Assembly (NCBI RefSeq): GCF_921293095.1
Contig: NC_060259.1
Location: forward strand, 42,513,812-42,577,811
Direction of reading: 5' to 3'
DNA: 64,000 nt
From: Ischnura elegans
Lineage: Eukaryota; Arthropoda; Insecta; Odonata; Coenagrionidae
Each line of letters begins with the position of its first letter. Position 1 is the first letter of the stretch. Below are positions 55,001 to 64,000 of this stretch, in pieces. A model generated the notes under the pieces. That model was given only the letters and a program-made list of their open reading frames with translations. It made no database searches and was not told the DNA's origin. The translations under genes and the position numbers were made by a program.

Positions 55001-55725
55001 TCAATTGAACAATTGAGAATTGATATCTTTAAGAGCGACACGGAGAACATAATATTGGAGCCCCATTATATTTCCAGGTCCGACAGAAGTGATAAATTGA
55101 GAGAGATATTTTGCCGAACCGATAGATATGGGAATTCGTTCTTGCCCGAACCATAAAGGACTTCTATAAATGCTATTCGTAATTTCCTTAGAACACTTCC
55201 TTTTTACTTTCAAACGGCTGGTGTCCTATTAACACCCCCTGCCACTCGCCTTTTAGGCGGCTTTCGGGGTAGTATGTAGATGTAGAATTCATTCGAGGAT
55301 ACATGGATTCAAAGCCGTAGCAAGCGGGGAGGATTCATCCCTCCCTCCTAGAAATTTTTGCGAGACACAGATACAGTACATGCCCTCACCAAGGGGATCT
55401 TTCCACCCCGTTCTCCCCCATTTTTCCAGCCTTCGACTCTGAATAGTTCTGCTTTCGACGTAAAGTATTCTGAAATTCACGCATCATATCATTTGTAGTT
55501 CCGAATTATGAAGAGTTGTCATCAGGTGATGCTCAAGACCTCGTTCTGGAGGAATCTCTAACTTTGGCATTTCAGCCCGCACATATGCCCCTGCTTTATG
55601 CTAGTTGTGAGGGCCCGCTCGAGGGATATTTTGACTTGCCACGCTTTTATTTGAACAAACCATTTCATTGCGCTCTGAACAATTATTTTTGCGTTAGTTT
55701 TTTGAATTCACTCTGGAATAGATAA
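48663..55725 (+). CDS. Three-exon gene of unknown function (209 residues)
   Basis: Predicted exons are 48663-49017 (start in context TCAACCATGT), 52936-52983 (48 nt, acceptor TTTTCTAG, donor GTACGT) and 55499-55725 (acceptor TTTGTAG, stop TAA). Phases fit at both junctions (1/1 and 1/1), giving an uninterrupted 209-residue protein. AATAAA lies 161 bp after the stop. Visible blocks are SEVSRRWISLLQELKAALPK (possible amphipathic helix), VLALDVSCDLKLKPLDPHSM, EFFMQLTDLENVSVFAARST, VEVEIPVSC and SLTLAFQPAHMPLLYASCEG, which would suit a small mixed alpha/beta protein. No signal peptide or membrane segment. The end of the protein faintly recalls the last strand of Rad9-like sliding clamps, but the first exon does not fit, so I make no assignment. 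The donor of exon 1 (GCG followed by GTACGG) is not strong. Confidence 0.5.
49018..51548 (+). other. Intron of the unknown gene, first part: no feature supported
   Basis: Pyrimidine-rich on the + strand, with frames up to 133 codons that show no domain or codon bias that I recognise. Possibly an old antisense retroelement, but I see no motif. Confidence 0.35.
51549..51960. repeat. Pair of head-to-head tRNA-derived SINEs
   Basis: The right copy (51831-51900, + strand) is a near-complete tRNA-like unit. The acceptor arms CCTGG and CCAGG pair. It has box A TAGCGTAGTGGTC (51837-51849), an anticodon stem TTGGC/GCCAA with loop CCGGAAA, and box B GGTTCGATTCC (51881-51891). The T stem is mismatched. 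The left copy (51549-51612) is the inverse of its 3' half. Both carry AATTGCCATGAGAA outside the head and are followed by similar text ending in AAATATTACACATRCC. Confidence 0.65.
52145..52735 (-). repeat. Unclassified dispersed repeat, copy 2
   Basis: Reverse-oriented copy of 38010-38551. It is uninterrupted at the position where copy 1 carries the piggyBac. Text such as GGGTGGTTTCCTATT at one end and AGGGACCTAG in the middle is shared. No coding capacity was recognised. Confidence 0.75.
52936..52983 (+). CDS. Unknown gene exon 2 (microexon-sized)
   Basis: 48 nt encoding VWENIEVKSDGSRDQ plus split codons. It was chosen because a pyrimidine-rich acceptor (TTCTTTATTTTCTAG), an open frame and a GTACGT donor coincide with the phases needed by exons 1 and 3. 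Confidence 0.4.
53190..53225 (-). repeat. Penelope-like end motif
   Basis: Read on the - strand, CCTGATGATTTTACCC then AAGTGATAAAACCGG gives a CTGATGA box followed by an A/T stem. This resembles the degenerate hammerhead region that closes Penelope-like copies. No ORF is attached. Confidence 0.3.
54190..54790 (-). mobile_element. LINE (non-LTR) 3' fragment, decayed
   Basis: In shifting frames the - strand contains blocks of the C-terminal region of insect non-LTR RTs: (V)REVLFHTV..RPHLKYAA, then EHNKIQRKAV, and further down NPNTF and SFPRTIKDF-like text. Homologous text recurs in the opposite orientation at 54975-55290. Confidence 0.5.
54975..55290 (+). mobile_element. LINE 3' end fragment (opposite orientation)
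   Basis: It encodes IEQLRIDIFKSDTENIILEP, then SRSDRSDKLREIFCRTDRYG and NSFLPEP, followed by LPFYFQTAGVLLTPPATRLL (TCCTATTAACACCCCC region). It ends with ATGTAGATGTAGAATTC, a tail typical of this LINE group. It shares this section with the - strand fragment at 54190-54790. Confidence 0.6.
55499..55725 (+). CDS. Unknown gene exon 3 (terminal)
   Basis: 75 codons including the stop, from acceptor ATTTGTAG. It encodes PNYEELSSGDAQDLVLEES and LEGYFDLPRFYLNKPF, followed by TAA and an AATAAA at 55886-55891. Confidence 0.5.
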
Positions 55726-55885
55726 ATTAACTGTGTGACACGTTTTAAATGATAAAATTATTTTTTAATTATGTGCTCAATTTTAGCGTTATTGAAATGT
55801 AATGGTTCAAAGTATTTTTTTACTTTAAGTCCATTTTTACTAAATGATAATCACAAATATATATTGTCATTCCAACTGTGCGTTG

Positions 55886-55891
55886 AATAAA
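55886..55891 (+). terminator. Candidate polyadenylation signal for the unknown gene
   Basis: AATAAA, 161 bp after the predicted stop codon at 55725. The downstream region is T-rich. Confidence 0.4.
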
Positions 55892-57120
55892 AGCGTTTGC
55901 TTAAAAACATATATATTTTATTATACACTTGGGACTGTACACGGGTAAAAATTTAAGCAATGACTTTTGTAGCTTTGGAACTATTCGGAAAAAACTATCC
56001 TTAATTACTGTTTGATTTGTCGCAATACGTGGCCGAAGTCGGTCGAATGTTAACATACTTGTGCTGTTTTTGGAATCGTGGCTTCAGTGTTATCCTTACA
56101 TATAAGCGGAAAGTTATTTCTAGAGAATAATTCGGCTAGAAGTTGTTCATCATCCTTATTTATCAGTTTAGCTAGTTTAATGAAATAATTACGAAAAGTA
56201 GTTTTCTGCTATTAGTATCCTGTAATATCCGCAACCTGTGTATACAATAGGCATTGTGCCAGCATCCTTCCCCTCGTTCATTTAAGCATCACTTCGTAGC
56301 CATCTCGTTTATGCTCTTGGAAAGGACGTCATAGCTGCTCAGAGTAAGAATGGGGAAGAGCAATATTTAGTTTTCGTCGTCTACGGGAAAAATTAATAGG
56401 AAAATCCCCGTACCCGCATGACCCGTGCTTACCCTTGTCCGTGGCGGCCTTCTTGCATCGGGAAATAACGCTGAATGGCACTGTTTGAATTGAAGGTGAA
56501 AGATTCTGGATTTAGAGGGAAAATTCTATTGCCATTATATGTAAGTCTCAGGAAAGTGGAGGGTTACCAGTGTTTAATTTGAATCAAAATGTTTTAGATC
56601 TTAGTTTATTACATTTTTTTCATTTTCCATTTTAATATCGATATAATTTAGAAGTCTTGTGGTTAAAATATTGGCCTCACCTTCCATATCCAGCGCGATC
56701 ACGCCCACCCAGCTGTTCATGTGATGACGGTAGCTGTGTCCGCGCCAGCCTGCTGCGTGACCTGCACGCTCCAATCAGCGGGATAAAAATTGACGCAGGC
56801 TTTTAGTTCCCTTTACATTTCGCGTGCCAACTCTTAAAATATGCGCATTTATATCAGTTCTTACCTCATCGCTCGGCGAGTGATATAGTTGTGGATGAAC
56901 AGTGTGACGATGCGCCTAATATCACAATTTGGGAATTTTGTTGTGAAAATGAATGCGGACTCTCAGAAATTTGGGTGCATATTATGTTAAAATTGTTTTG
57001 GTTTTGCTATTATTTTTTATTTTTTGAGGAGCGACAGTTTCAAACATCTCTACCGCTGGGTTCGTCACGCTAGCCAGTTCAGTGAACCAGTTTTCCAGGA
57101 GATAGTGAACGAAATGCTAA
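55892..57120. other. Intergenic stretch: no feature supported
   Basis: An open frame at 56891-57073 starts MDEQCDDAPNITIWEF, but it has no recognisable relative and runs into AT-rich sequence. Nothing else was seen. Confidence 0.35.
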
Positions 57121-57293
57121 GATATTCAGCTTAGTAAAACCACTTGTCTGTTTCCACACACTTTTATTTAAACCGACCATGGTTTCGGCAACTTCGGTTT
57201 ATTACCTTGATAATGGCACGAGTTGCCGAAACCATGGTCGGTGTAAATAAAAGTGTGTGGAAACAGACAAGTGGTTTTACTAAGCTGAATATC
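57121..57293. repeat. Foldback made of two Penelope-like ends (73-bp arms)
   Basis: 57121-57193 pairs with 57221-57293 with one mismatch, around a 27-nt loop. The right arm carries TTGCCGAAACCATGGTCGG preceded by CCTTGATAATGGC. This is a CUUGAUAA-stem-GAAA-CCAUGG-UC arrangement like the degenerate hammerhead of Penelope-like ends. Confidence 0.8.
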
Positions 57294-59020
57294 AAAGATT
57301 TCCACCGTATCACGCCGGACACTTATCTTTTATTCGAAATGCTATGAGGCTCAAATTTAGGTTGCTAGTCAGCTCCTCAAGGCTGTGTCGAGTTTCCAGT
57401 TTCTTCAACTAGTTAGTCTAAAGAAGTCAGCTGTACTGCAATGTTAAAATGTCACTATTTTAGAAATAAAAATGATAGCAGAATAAAAAATTAATATTTA
57501 TGAGTTCTGAAGCAGTCTAAGAAAAGTTTTATTTCGGTAGATATTTTGGCATAATCTGCATCTTTAAGAAGTACATACATATGTTTTGAAGTCGAGCGAT
57601 ACAGTACTATCAGTTTTTAGAGACGCGACGCACTTCGTGGAATTTAAAACAATTGATTCTCTTAGTTCAGGCATATTGATTCAGTAGGAATGCGATTCAC
57701 CATCCACTCAATTGAAGACTGCTTAGTTGTGTCAAGCCCCTGTTATCTGCGAATTGGGCCATCACTTGTCCCTTGGGTTTCTATCAGTGGCTCTATGCAG
57801 CTGACACCAGATTCCGTTGGCGGATGTCGACGTTATTGACCTTATCTCTCGACAGACATGCAGATTTGTTTTGGTGCCATCTTCCAATGTTAATATGCTA
57901 TTGTTGCTTTCGTCAGTTCAGAATAGATATGCATATTACTAGCACATATTTTACGCGCGAGTATTACGATCGTTAAAACTTTAATAAAACTACGCTTATC
58001 ATTTCTTGGTTATTGTTGTAAGCTAACATCTCAATTAATTTTCAATAGTAAGGTCTCAAAAATTATTAGAATTATTACATTGTGCTTGCGCTGGGAATTA
58101 TATTTGGATTTGTGCGTTGCAGCAACATGTATGGAAACTTTTTCTGACGGGGTTTACTTATTTTCAGAAGTTTGCGATACAAATGTTTTGGATTTTGATT
58201 GGTTTGGCTCTAATTCAAGGGGAACTTTGAATGACCTAAAATCATATGAAACAGCATCGTCTTCAAAGTGAACTCCTTCATGTTTTTGTGGAACTCAAGG
58301 CTAACTCTGGATTAAAGAAACGAAATTTAAAAAATGCGTGCAATATGTACTGTGTACATTCTCGAGTGAAAAGCTATATATAGATTTTTAAATACTTTTT
58401 CCTGTAACAATCCCTTGTTTTTAGGAGGCAGACGATATCGCTTTGATATTTGGTGTTGAGAATTGTGTGTAAAATATTAATTCCTAAAATTTATACGATA
58501 TTTGGCTCGTTTCGGCCTGTCACACTTACTCGTCCACTGAGTGGTCAAAATTCCAGCATTCGTGCATTATTTTGTTGTTTGCTTGTGTGTAAGTGCTACA
58601 GCTATAGACCATTTCTGAGTAAGAATTACTTTCTTCTTTCATTTCTCTTAGATTCTTCTACCAGTCTAACCGAAAATCCAAAACATCATTATGGCTCTCA
58701 TAATTTCGATTCATTTTCCTGTCAGCATCCAACAATATGGGATTATATTATAAATAATTGTGTCGTAGGCCACCACCTAAATAGTCAGAAGAATTCTACA
58801 TGTCCTCGACTCATAATTTATGTTTGATTAGTAATGGACATCTTTTGATACGCATTGCCTACGTGAACCGATTTAATCGTCGGAGTTGTAACCGTTTTTT
58901 CTCTCATCGATTTCAAGTATGCGAGGTGACTAGGGATTGGGCGATTAAGGAAAGAAATTCTTTGTTCTGTATGATCTTTCCATTCTATTCGGGTTTTTTC
59001 ACCGCGTTTGTTGTATTTTA
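57294..59020. other. Intergenic stretch: no feature supported
   Basis: AT-rich sequence. The terminal-exon-like frame at about 58165-58271 is discussed among the rejected items. Confidence 0.35.
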
Positions 59021-59063
59021 AAGACAACAGTTTCGCCGGCGTTACAGTCGGCGTCTTCAGGTC
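59021..59063 (-). ncRNA. Hammerhead-ribozyme-like fold at the end of the second Penelope-like copy
   Basis: On the - strand GAC is followed by CUGAAGA (59060-59054), a GCCG/CGGC helix II, GAAA (59034-59031), then CUGUU and GUC, which can pair with the first GAC. The order and spacing match the fold at 41263-41304. Confidence 0.5.
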
Positions 59064-59122
59064 GAAGGTAACATTTTTTTTGGAAACATTTTCCGCCTTT
59101 TATAGGCATAAAATTTTTCGCC

Positions 59123-59650
59123 TTATATAGGCGGCGGCGGCTGCTGATCCGCTGCTGCTCTCTCATTGGCCGGTTGTCCATCTCTCATTGTTGGTGGTCG
59201 GAGAATCCTCTTCCATGCAGTATGCAAGCTGTAGCCTTGATCTCTGTTGAAATTTGCGGGCGTTTTCGCTATCTCAATAGCTTCTCTGATCAAGCGAGGG
59301 AAGTATTTATTCTCTTTAGCTATTATCCTGGCGTCTTCAAAGAGGATGTTATGCCCAGGTTCACTCCAAGCATACTCAGATATGGCTGAGAGTTGGTTCT
59401 GCTTGTTTTTCGTAGCCCTCCGATGTTCCTGCAATCGGACTTTCATTGATCTGCAGGTCTCGCCAATGTAATATTTACCACATGAACAAGGCACTCGATA
59501 TATACCCTCATAAAGGTCCATTGGGAGTTTGCCCTTCGCTCCGGGTAGCATGTCTGATATCTTTGCCACGCAATTGAAACGTGTAATTACGTTGTGGTTT
59601 CTGAGCATTCTGGCAATCTTTTCTGATGTGCCCGCCACAAAGCGATACAA
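59123..59650 (-). CDS. GIY-YIG endonuclease fragment of a Penelope-like element
   Basis: 175 open codons on the - strand. Residues 5-30 (VAGTSEKIARMLRNHNVITR) match the linker after the RT. GIYRVPCSCGKYYIG (49-63) is the GIY-YIG core, and VRLQEHRRAT and IREAIEIAKTPANFNRDQGY are the conserved following blocks. The same blocks occur in the copy at 39737-41236 at moderate identity, so this is a different subfamily. The RT domain is absent: homology ends near 59730, next to an hAT insertion. It is a 5'-truncated copy without its own start. Confidence 0.85.
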   Translation of the reverse strand: MYRFVAGTSEKIARMLRNHNVITRFNCVAKISDMLPGAKGKLPMDLYEGIYRVPCSCGKYYIGETCRSMKVRLQEHRRATKNKQNQLSAISEYAWSEPGHNILFEDARIIAKENKYFPRLIREAIEIAKTPANFNRDQGYSLHTAWKRILRPPTMRDGQPANERAAADQQPPPPI

Positions 59651-59732
59651 TTCTTACAATTCTTTGTTCTGTAGTTAGGTTTTCTGTTTTGCTTTTCGTG
59701 CATATAATAATTAGCGATACAACTATCCGCAC

Positions 59733-60034
59733 CAGGGGCGCAGCCAGGAATTAAGGCTAGGGGGGTTTCCGGCGCAACTAATACTCGGGGGCTTGGGGGT
59801 ATTGCATACCCGCCAGGGTAAGCGGGAGGTGCGGAGGCCTTCCGCCGGAAAAAAATTAAGATAAATGGTGATTTTTACGGCCTTCTGAGGGATATTTATT
59901 AATCCTCACACTATTCTATAAGCAAAATTAATCCAATTAAGTAAAATAAATTTAACTAAAAAATTTCTGTGAGCTCTGGGGGGGGGGGGGGGGGGTTATC
60001 CCCCAAACCCCCCCCCCCCCTCGCTGTGCCACTG
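59733..60034. mobile_element. hAT-type miniature element (302 bp) with exact target duplication
   Basis: It starts CAGGGGCGCAGCCAGG and ends TCGCTGTGCCACTG. It is flanked by identical 8-mers ATCCGCAC (59725-59732 and 60035-60042). It contains an 18-G run (from about 59979) and a C run near the right end. Related to the copies at 45024 and 60272. Confidence 0.9.
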
Positions 60035-60271
60035 ATCCGCACAGTTAAGAAAAAACGGATTCCAACAGGTCGACTTACATTTGAAGACTCCGAAGATCGC
60101 AAGAAAATGTTTTTCGTTTACCAATGAATTGGCAATGAAAATGTACGCATTTTTAAGTAGTTTATACTGTTAATAGGTATACATGATGAAGTACTATTTG
60201 CTGAAGTAAACTTTGTCTATTGGACATTCTGATCTTCTTTATTATTAGTGAAAGTAACCGTTAATTATCAG

Positions 60272-60571
60272 CAGGGGCGCAGCTAGGAATTAAGGCTGGG
60301 AGGGGTTTAGGTGCAACTAATACCAGGGTGTGTGGGGGTATGGAATACCCGCCAGGATGAGTGGTAGGTGCGAGATTAATAAATTGCGGAATTTTAAGAT
60401 TAATGGTTCAAAATGGTGAGTTTTACGGCTTTCTGAGGGATAATTTATTAATCCTTACTCTATTCTATTAGTAATATCAATCCAATTAAGGAAAACGGAT
60501 TAAACTTAAAAATTTCTCTGAGCTCTGGAGGGGGTTTTATCCTCCAAAACCACCCCCTCGCTGCGCCACTG
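60272..60571. mobile_element. hAT-type miniature element (300 bp)
   Basis: It starts CAGGGGCGCAGCTAGG and ends TCGCTGCGCCACTG. The flanks ATTATCAG and GTTATCAG differ at one base. Same family and orientation as the copy 240 bp upstream. Confidence 0.88.
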
Positions 60572-62960
60572 GTTATCAGTGCCTAACTCATTTCCCACTT
60601 CTGGCTTTTATGGCGTGTTTTTTTGTGCCTGTAAGTTTTAAAGTGCCTGCGAATAAAAAGTATTATTTTTAAGACTTTTTAAAGATTCTTGCTTAGAGAG
60701 TTGTTATTTTCACGTAGGTGATAGGATTTTGATATAATTGCGATGGCTACGGGTAGTCCTTTCTCCGACGGCTATCTTTCATTGCTCTGCCGGACGAGCA
60801 GCAGTAGTGAGCTCCTTATCCCATGTCTTGTTTGTCCTTGAAGAGTACGGATTACGTGACTTTATGAAGACCGGTTTGGATGAAAACCTCTTGTGAAATT
60901 TTCACTCTAGATTCTCTACGCTGCTTCCCCGACGTAACTTCTTTCGCATGTTAGCGAGTACTCATCTTTCGCTCGTAATTTACACTGTATTTCTGCATTC
61001 CGTACGATGCGCCGTATTTATCCCTGAGTCTTGAAAACTGTCTGTCTTCCACTTTTCCGTTATATCTTTGTTGTCTATGTCGTAGCTCTTCCTTTATATT
61101 TTGGGTGACCATAAAACTTTAGGATTGATTCGGACATGACCTTCGCATTCCGTCTTTTTACAGTATCGTGGCAACTTTTTACGTTGCCCTACTTCTTCGC
61201 ATGTTTTCCGCAGTAAAATCATGTGTGTATCATCTCATATTTGTATTTTTTACAGGTATCTGTTTTACAAGCTTTAACTTCTGCATAAAATAGAATCCTC
61301 AAAATGAAAATGGACAGAAAAGATCCTTGACACAATTACTAATAAATGGTACGGAATTAATGCAATTTCTGACAATTAGTAAATTGATTGATTTGAACTC
61401 AAAATTCCATGTTCTCTCCTTTTTTAATTTTCTCTTCTTACTTGATGGTTGTCCACTGTTTTATTTGTCAGCATTTGGTAGCCCTAAATGTATCAATTTT
61501 TCTCCTTATCATAATTTGGCTGCCCGAATTATCTTTCTTTCTCTTATAGTACCTGTCACGTATTCCGGGTAAATATAAAAAGAAGCGCTCAATGTGGCTG
61601 CGTAGTAACCAATAGATGAGACCGGCGTTGAAACCTTCTGGGCACATACCCAGCGACCGAACTGTATTCTCATCTGCGGAGACTGCCATTGACTCATTCG
61701 CTTGCGCATTCGGGTTACTTACAGCATAATTGAAGTTTTAAGTGCCTTAAATCGTGGTGAGATATTACACAAATAAGTATTGTAATTTACACCGGATTTG
61801 TATTGTATTTCCTTTGAGCTTGTGTCCGACGGCTGGTAATGTTGATAGTGGTTGGCCGAGAATTGCTTTTTTACGATCCACACGGTGAACTTTACTATTG
61901 AGAAGATAATAAGAGGTAAAGTGGGCTTTGTGAAAGTGAATATCAAGCAATGAAAATTTAAAGTGGAGTTTTATAGCATAAGACGTCAACGGAGCCTCCA
62001 CCTCCAAATCCATGAAGGTGGTGAACCCCACTCCCCCATGTTATCAGACTCGAATTTCTGGATACGGGCATGTTAAGTGGTTGAGGCTGCGGTCTTCATT
62101 TCCGTAGTAATATCTATATTTTTATTTCAGCATACGTTTATGATGAGGATTTACACTTGCTTTTCGTTTCCGTTGTCTAGCTCTCGACTCTCCCTCCCGT
62201 ATGGCTTCCACTGCTGCAAGTGGTGGGCCGGAGAGTCGAGCGTAGCACCCGTTTAAAACTTACGCTATCATAATGAAATTTTCAGGGTATATGGAGCGGA
62301 CCCTTGTTAAGATTTGCACTTATCTCGAAGTTGACGAGTTTGAACCATTGTTTTTCGTATGAGACATTGTATTTGATGTAGAGGCAAGTGTTGAACAAGC
62401 TGAGCTCTGAAAACCCTGAAGCTTTCGAGGTGATGATGTTAGTTTAAAAAGAATAATACGTAATAAAAGAAAAAATCCGATTGAGGAGGAGTGATGAGTT
62501 TTTTATATTTCTCTTTGCGATGACGTATCGTATCGGTTGGTTTTCAGCAGACGGTATTCGTAATCATATTGTCCTCTCCTCTGGTTTCCAGGACATCAAG
62601 GATTAGTTACTTTCTCTCCTGGTCCTCTTGGATGCATAGCGCACTGGACGTATTAGTGAATAGGATGGAGGTACATGGGGAATTTTTCTTGGAATTCCCA
62701 TTGTGCCTCCATGCCTCGATAGTCAGATGAATTAAGGGTTGCAACCAATTGACTTCAAGGTATTATATATGAAGAAATGAATTATTCGGCAGACGTATAC
62801 AGGATATAAAAAGTCCGAAAGATGTTTTTCGGTTAATATTGTCACTCATGTGCGAGGGAGAAAATTTTGTATTAACTCAGAAAAAGCTGCACCCTGATTA
62901 TGTAACCGTGAGAAGGGTGAGAGCGATGTCGTCGCCAGGGGCAACGCGATACCCACGACG
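60572..62960. other. Intergenic stretch: no gene supported
   Basis: Short frames only. An 11-bp stem (CTCGACTCTCC at 62183-62193 and its complement at 62230-62240) is the only structured element noted. Confidence 0.35.
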
Positions 62961-64000
62961 CACAGTGGGCTGAAATCGAAAAAAGCTGGCCAAAAATCAT
63001 ATCTTCCATATTTTTATAATTAGCTCCACAAAATTTTTCCTACTATTCATATTTGGGTCATATAACATGAATATAAAGACATTTTGCCGAAAAATTGATC
63101 CTGGGAATTTTTTTAAACAAATTCATGGAGACGGAAAAAAACCAAAAATTGACTATTTGGACGGCTTCAGTTAAGAGGGAACTTTTAATTGAAATCAATA
63201 GTTAGGAATAAAAAAGTAAGTAGTTTAACATGAAATTTAATAATTTAAATAAAAATGTTCATATAAAATACATAAACTATTTTTTAAACATTATTAATGA
63301 TTTAGTCAACTAATTTTCCGTTAACACTTTGAAAGGACACACATAAGAAATCACCTAGCAAAAAATCTATACTATAAACTAAAATGCCACATAAAATTAT
63401 TTATGAACCATAATATATTAGCATAAATATATAAAACATAAGAAAACATTAGGGATAAATTTACCAGCCCACTACCAGTTTTCATCGGATTCCCAGCCGT
63501 CACTGTCCTCATCAGAAGGTGGCTCCTCTAATACAAGTAAGTTTCGTATATCCTTTGAAACATTTCTTTTAGCATTTGTACATACATAACTATTGAATAT
63601 TAGATAATCCGAAGTAAGGAGGAGCCTTCGGAAAAGATCTCCCATTTCTTCTAAGAGCAAAATTTTTCGCGTGTGGTGCGCTCCGAATCTTCTGATATCT
63701 TTGTGGAGAGATTCCAAAGCCCTCCGAAGAAAATTGGCCAATTGGAAGCACTGCTGCCTTGGCAAGTGATGCTGCATGAAACTGCTCTTTGTGCACCGTG
63801 GGAGGCATGCAGTATCACGGATACATATCCACAAAAAGGGATGCAGTTTCTGAGCAGTACTCACTGAAATTGGCGTAATCTATCTCAAGTCCAGATGTCA
63901 GAGCTTTTAAAATAGAGGCAAACCTTGAGATGAGTTCCTCGCTAATGCCTATTGAAAAAGGAAAAAAAGTCCTCACCAAATCCTTCTTCCAAAAAATTTT
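62961..64000 (-). mobile_element. Transib (RAG1-like) DNA transposon, one end (continues past the window)
   Basis: The terminus CACAGTGGGCTGAAATCG lies at 62961, preceded by CGACG, which would suit a GC-rich 5-bp target duplication. A transposase C-terminus on the - strand starts about 510 bp inside. CACAGTG equals the consensus heptamer of RAG recombination signals and the usual Transib terminal motif. The other end is outside the window. Confidence 0.6.
63472..64000 (-). pseudogene. Transib/RAG1-like transposase, C-terminal part (frameshifted)
   Basis: The - strand reading from the window edge gives GLEIDYANFSEYCSETASLF, VDMYP, an in-frame TGA where the family has Trp, then YCMPPTVHK and LAKAAVLPIGQFSSE. 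A frameshift near 63725 moves to the frame ALESLHKDIRRF, then TRKILLLEEMGDLFRRLLLT and SDYLIF. The end is acidic (PPSDEDSDGWESDENW), with a stop at 63472. The order HK..H, GQFSSE, KDIRRF and the following helix parallels the region of RAG1 around its catalytic Glu; the conserved Glu would be the E of SSE. The N-terminal catalytic part is off the window. Inactive because of the stop and frameshift. Confidence 0.6.

Noticed and set aside
58165-58271. Terminal-exon-like frame after TTTACTTATTTTCAG (VCDTNVLDFDWFGSN...)
   Set aside because: It cannot be joined to the 55499 exon without creating a stop, and no upstream exon was found.
1-64000. CRISPR arrays, bacterial operons, rRNA genes, endogenous viral genes
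   Set aside because: None was seen: there are no regularly spaced repeats, no ribosomal RNA-like stretches and no gag/env-like or other viral protein frames. The gene structure is eukaryotic.

Overview
The window looks like TE-rich nuclear DNA from an arthropod, most likely an insect. It is AT-rich and intron-rich. Its mobile elements are typical of arthropods: Tigger/pogo, piggyBac, Transib, hAT miniature elements, Penelope-like retroelements, tRNA-derived SINEs and a LINE with a TGTAGATGTAGA-like tail. I cannot name the species. Three host genes can be supported. (1) A lin-54/Mip120 (LIN54) homolog on the + strand has eight exons between 1576 and 29994; its first exon(s) lie upstream of 1576. 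(2) A ZCCHC9 homolog on the - strand has a complete three-exon CDS from 47223 down to 43108. (3) A phase-consistent three-exon gene of unknown function on the + strand runs from 48663 to 55725 and starts divergently from ZCCHC9, about 1.4 kb away.

Layout. 1-1575: Tigger end, tRNA-like SINE heads and a 378-bp perfect-looking foldback. 1576-29994: LIN54, with introns full of transposons. These include a 2.6-kb Tigger (7891-10488) that carries a TTAA-flanked piggyBac-type miniature element, a second Tigger family (12268-14172, with a broken and re-invaded copy at 22398-24836), another Tigger pseudogene (about 17029-17770), a 1.4-kb TIR element (28042-29484), several hAT miniature elements with exact 8-bp target duplications, and a GC-rich hairpin/tandem repeat block (25330-27050). 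29995-43107: no host gene seen. This part holds a small Tigger derivative (31713-32294), a decayed Penelope-like element (34400-36290) and a nested stack (38010-42260): an unclassified repeat invaded by piggyBac, itself invaded by a Penelope-like element that keeps an intact 5'-truncated RT plus GIY-YIG reading frame. 43108-47223: ZCCHC9. 47224-48662: divergent promoter region. 48663-55725: the unknown gene, with SINEs, a second copy of the unclassified repeat and LINE tails in its introns. 55726-64000: no firm gene. This part holds a Penelope-end foldback (57121-57293), a second Penelope-like GIY-YIG fragment (59021-59732, - strand), two hAT miniature elements, and at the right edge the end of a Transib (RAG1-like) transposon whose CACAGTG terminus is at 62961.

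Nothing here forms an operon or a single new pathway. LIN54 is the DNA-binding subunit of the MuvB/DREAM cell-cycle repressor, and ZCCHC9 is a four-knuckle nucleic-acid-binding protein. The most noteworthy material is the transposon biology: hammerhead-ribozyme-like folds next to several Penelope-like ends, nested insertions whose removal restores reading frames, and a RAG1-family transposase end with a recombination-signal-like terminus. Exon boundaries were read by eye from splice signals, reading-frame phase and protein similarity, with no transcript data.
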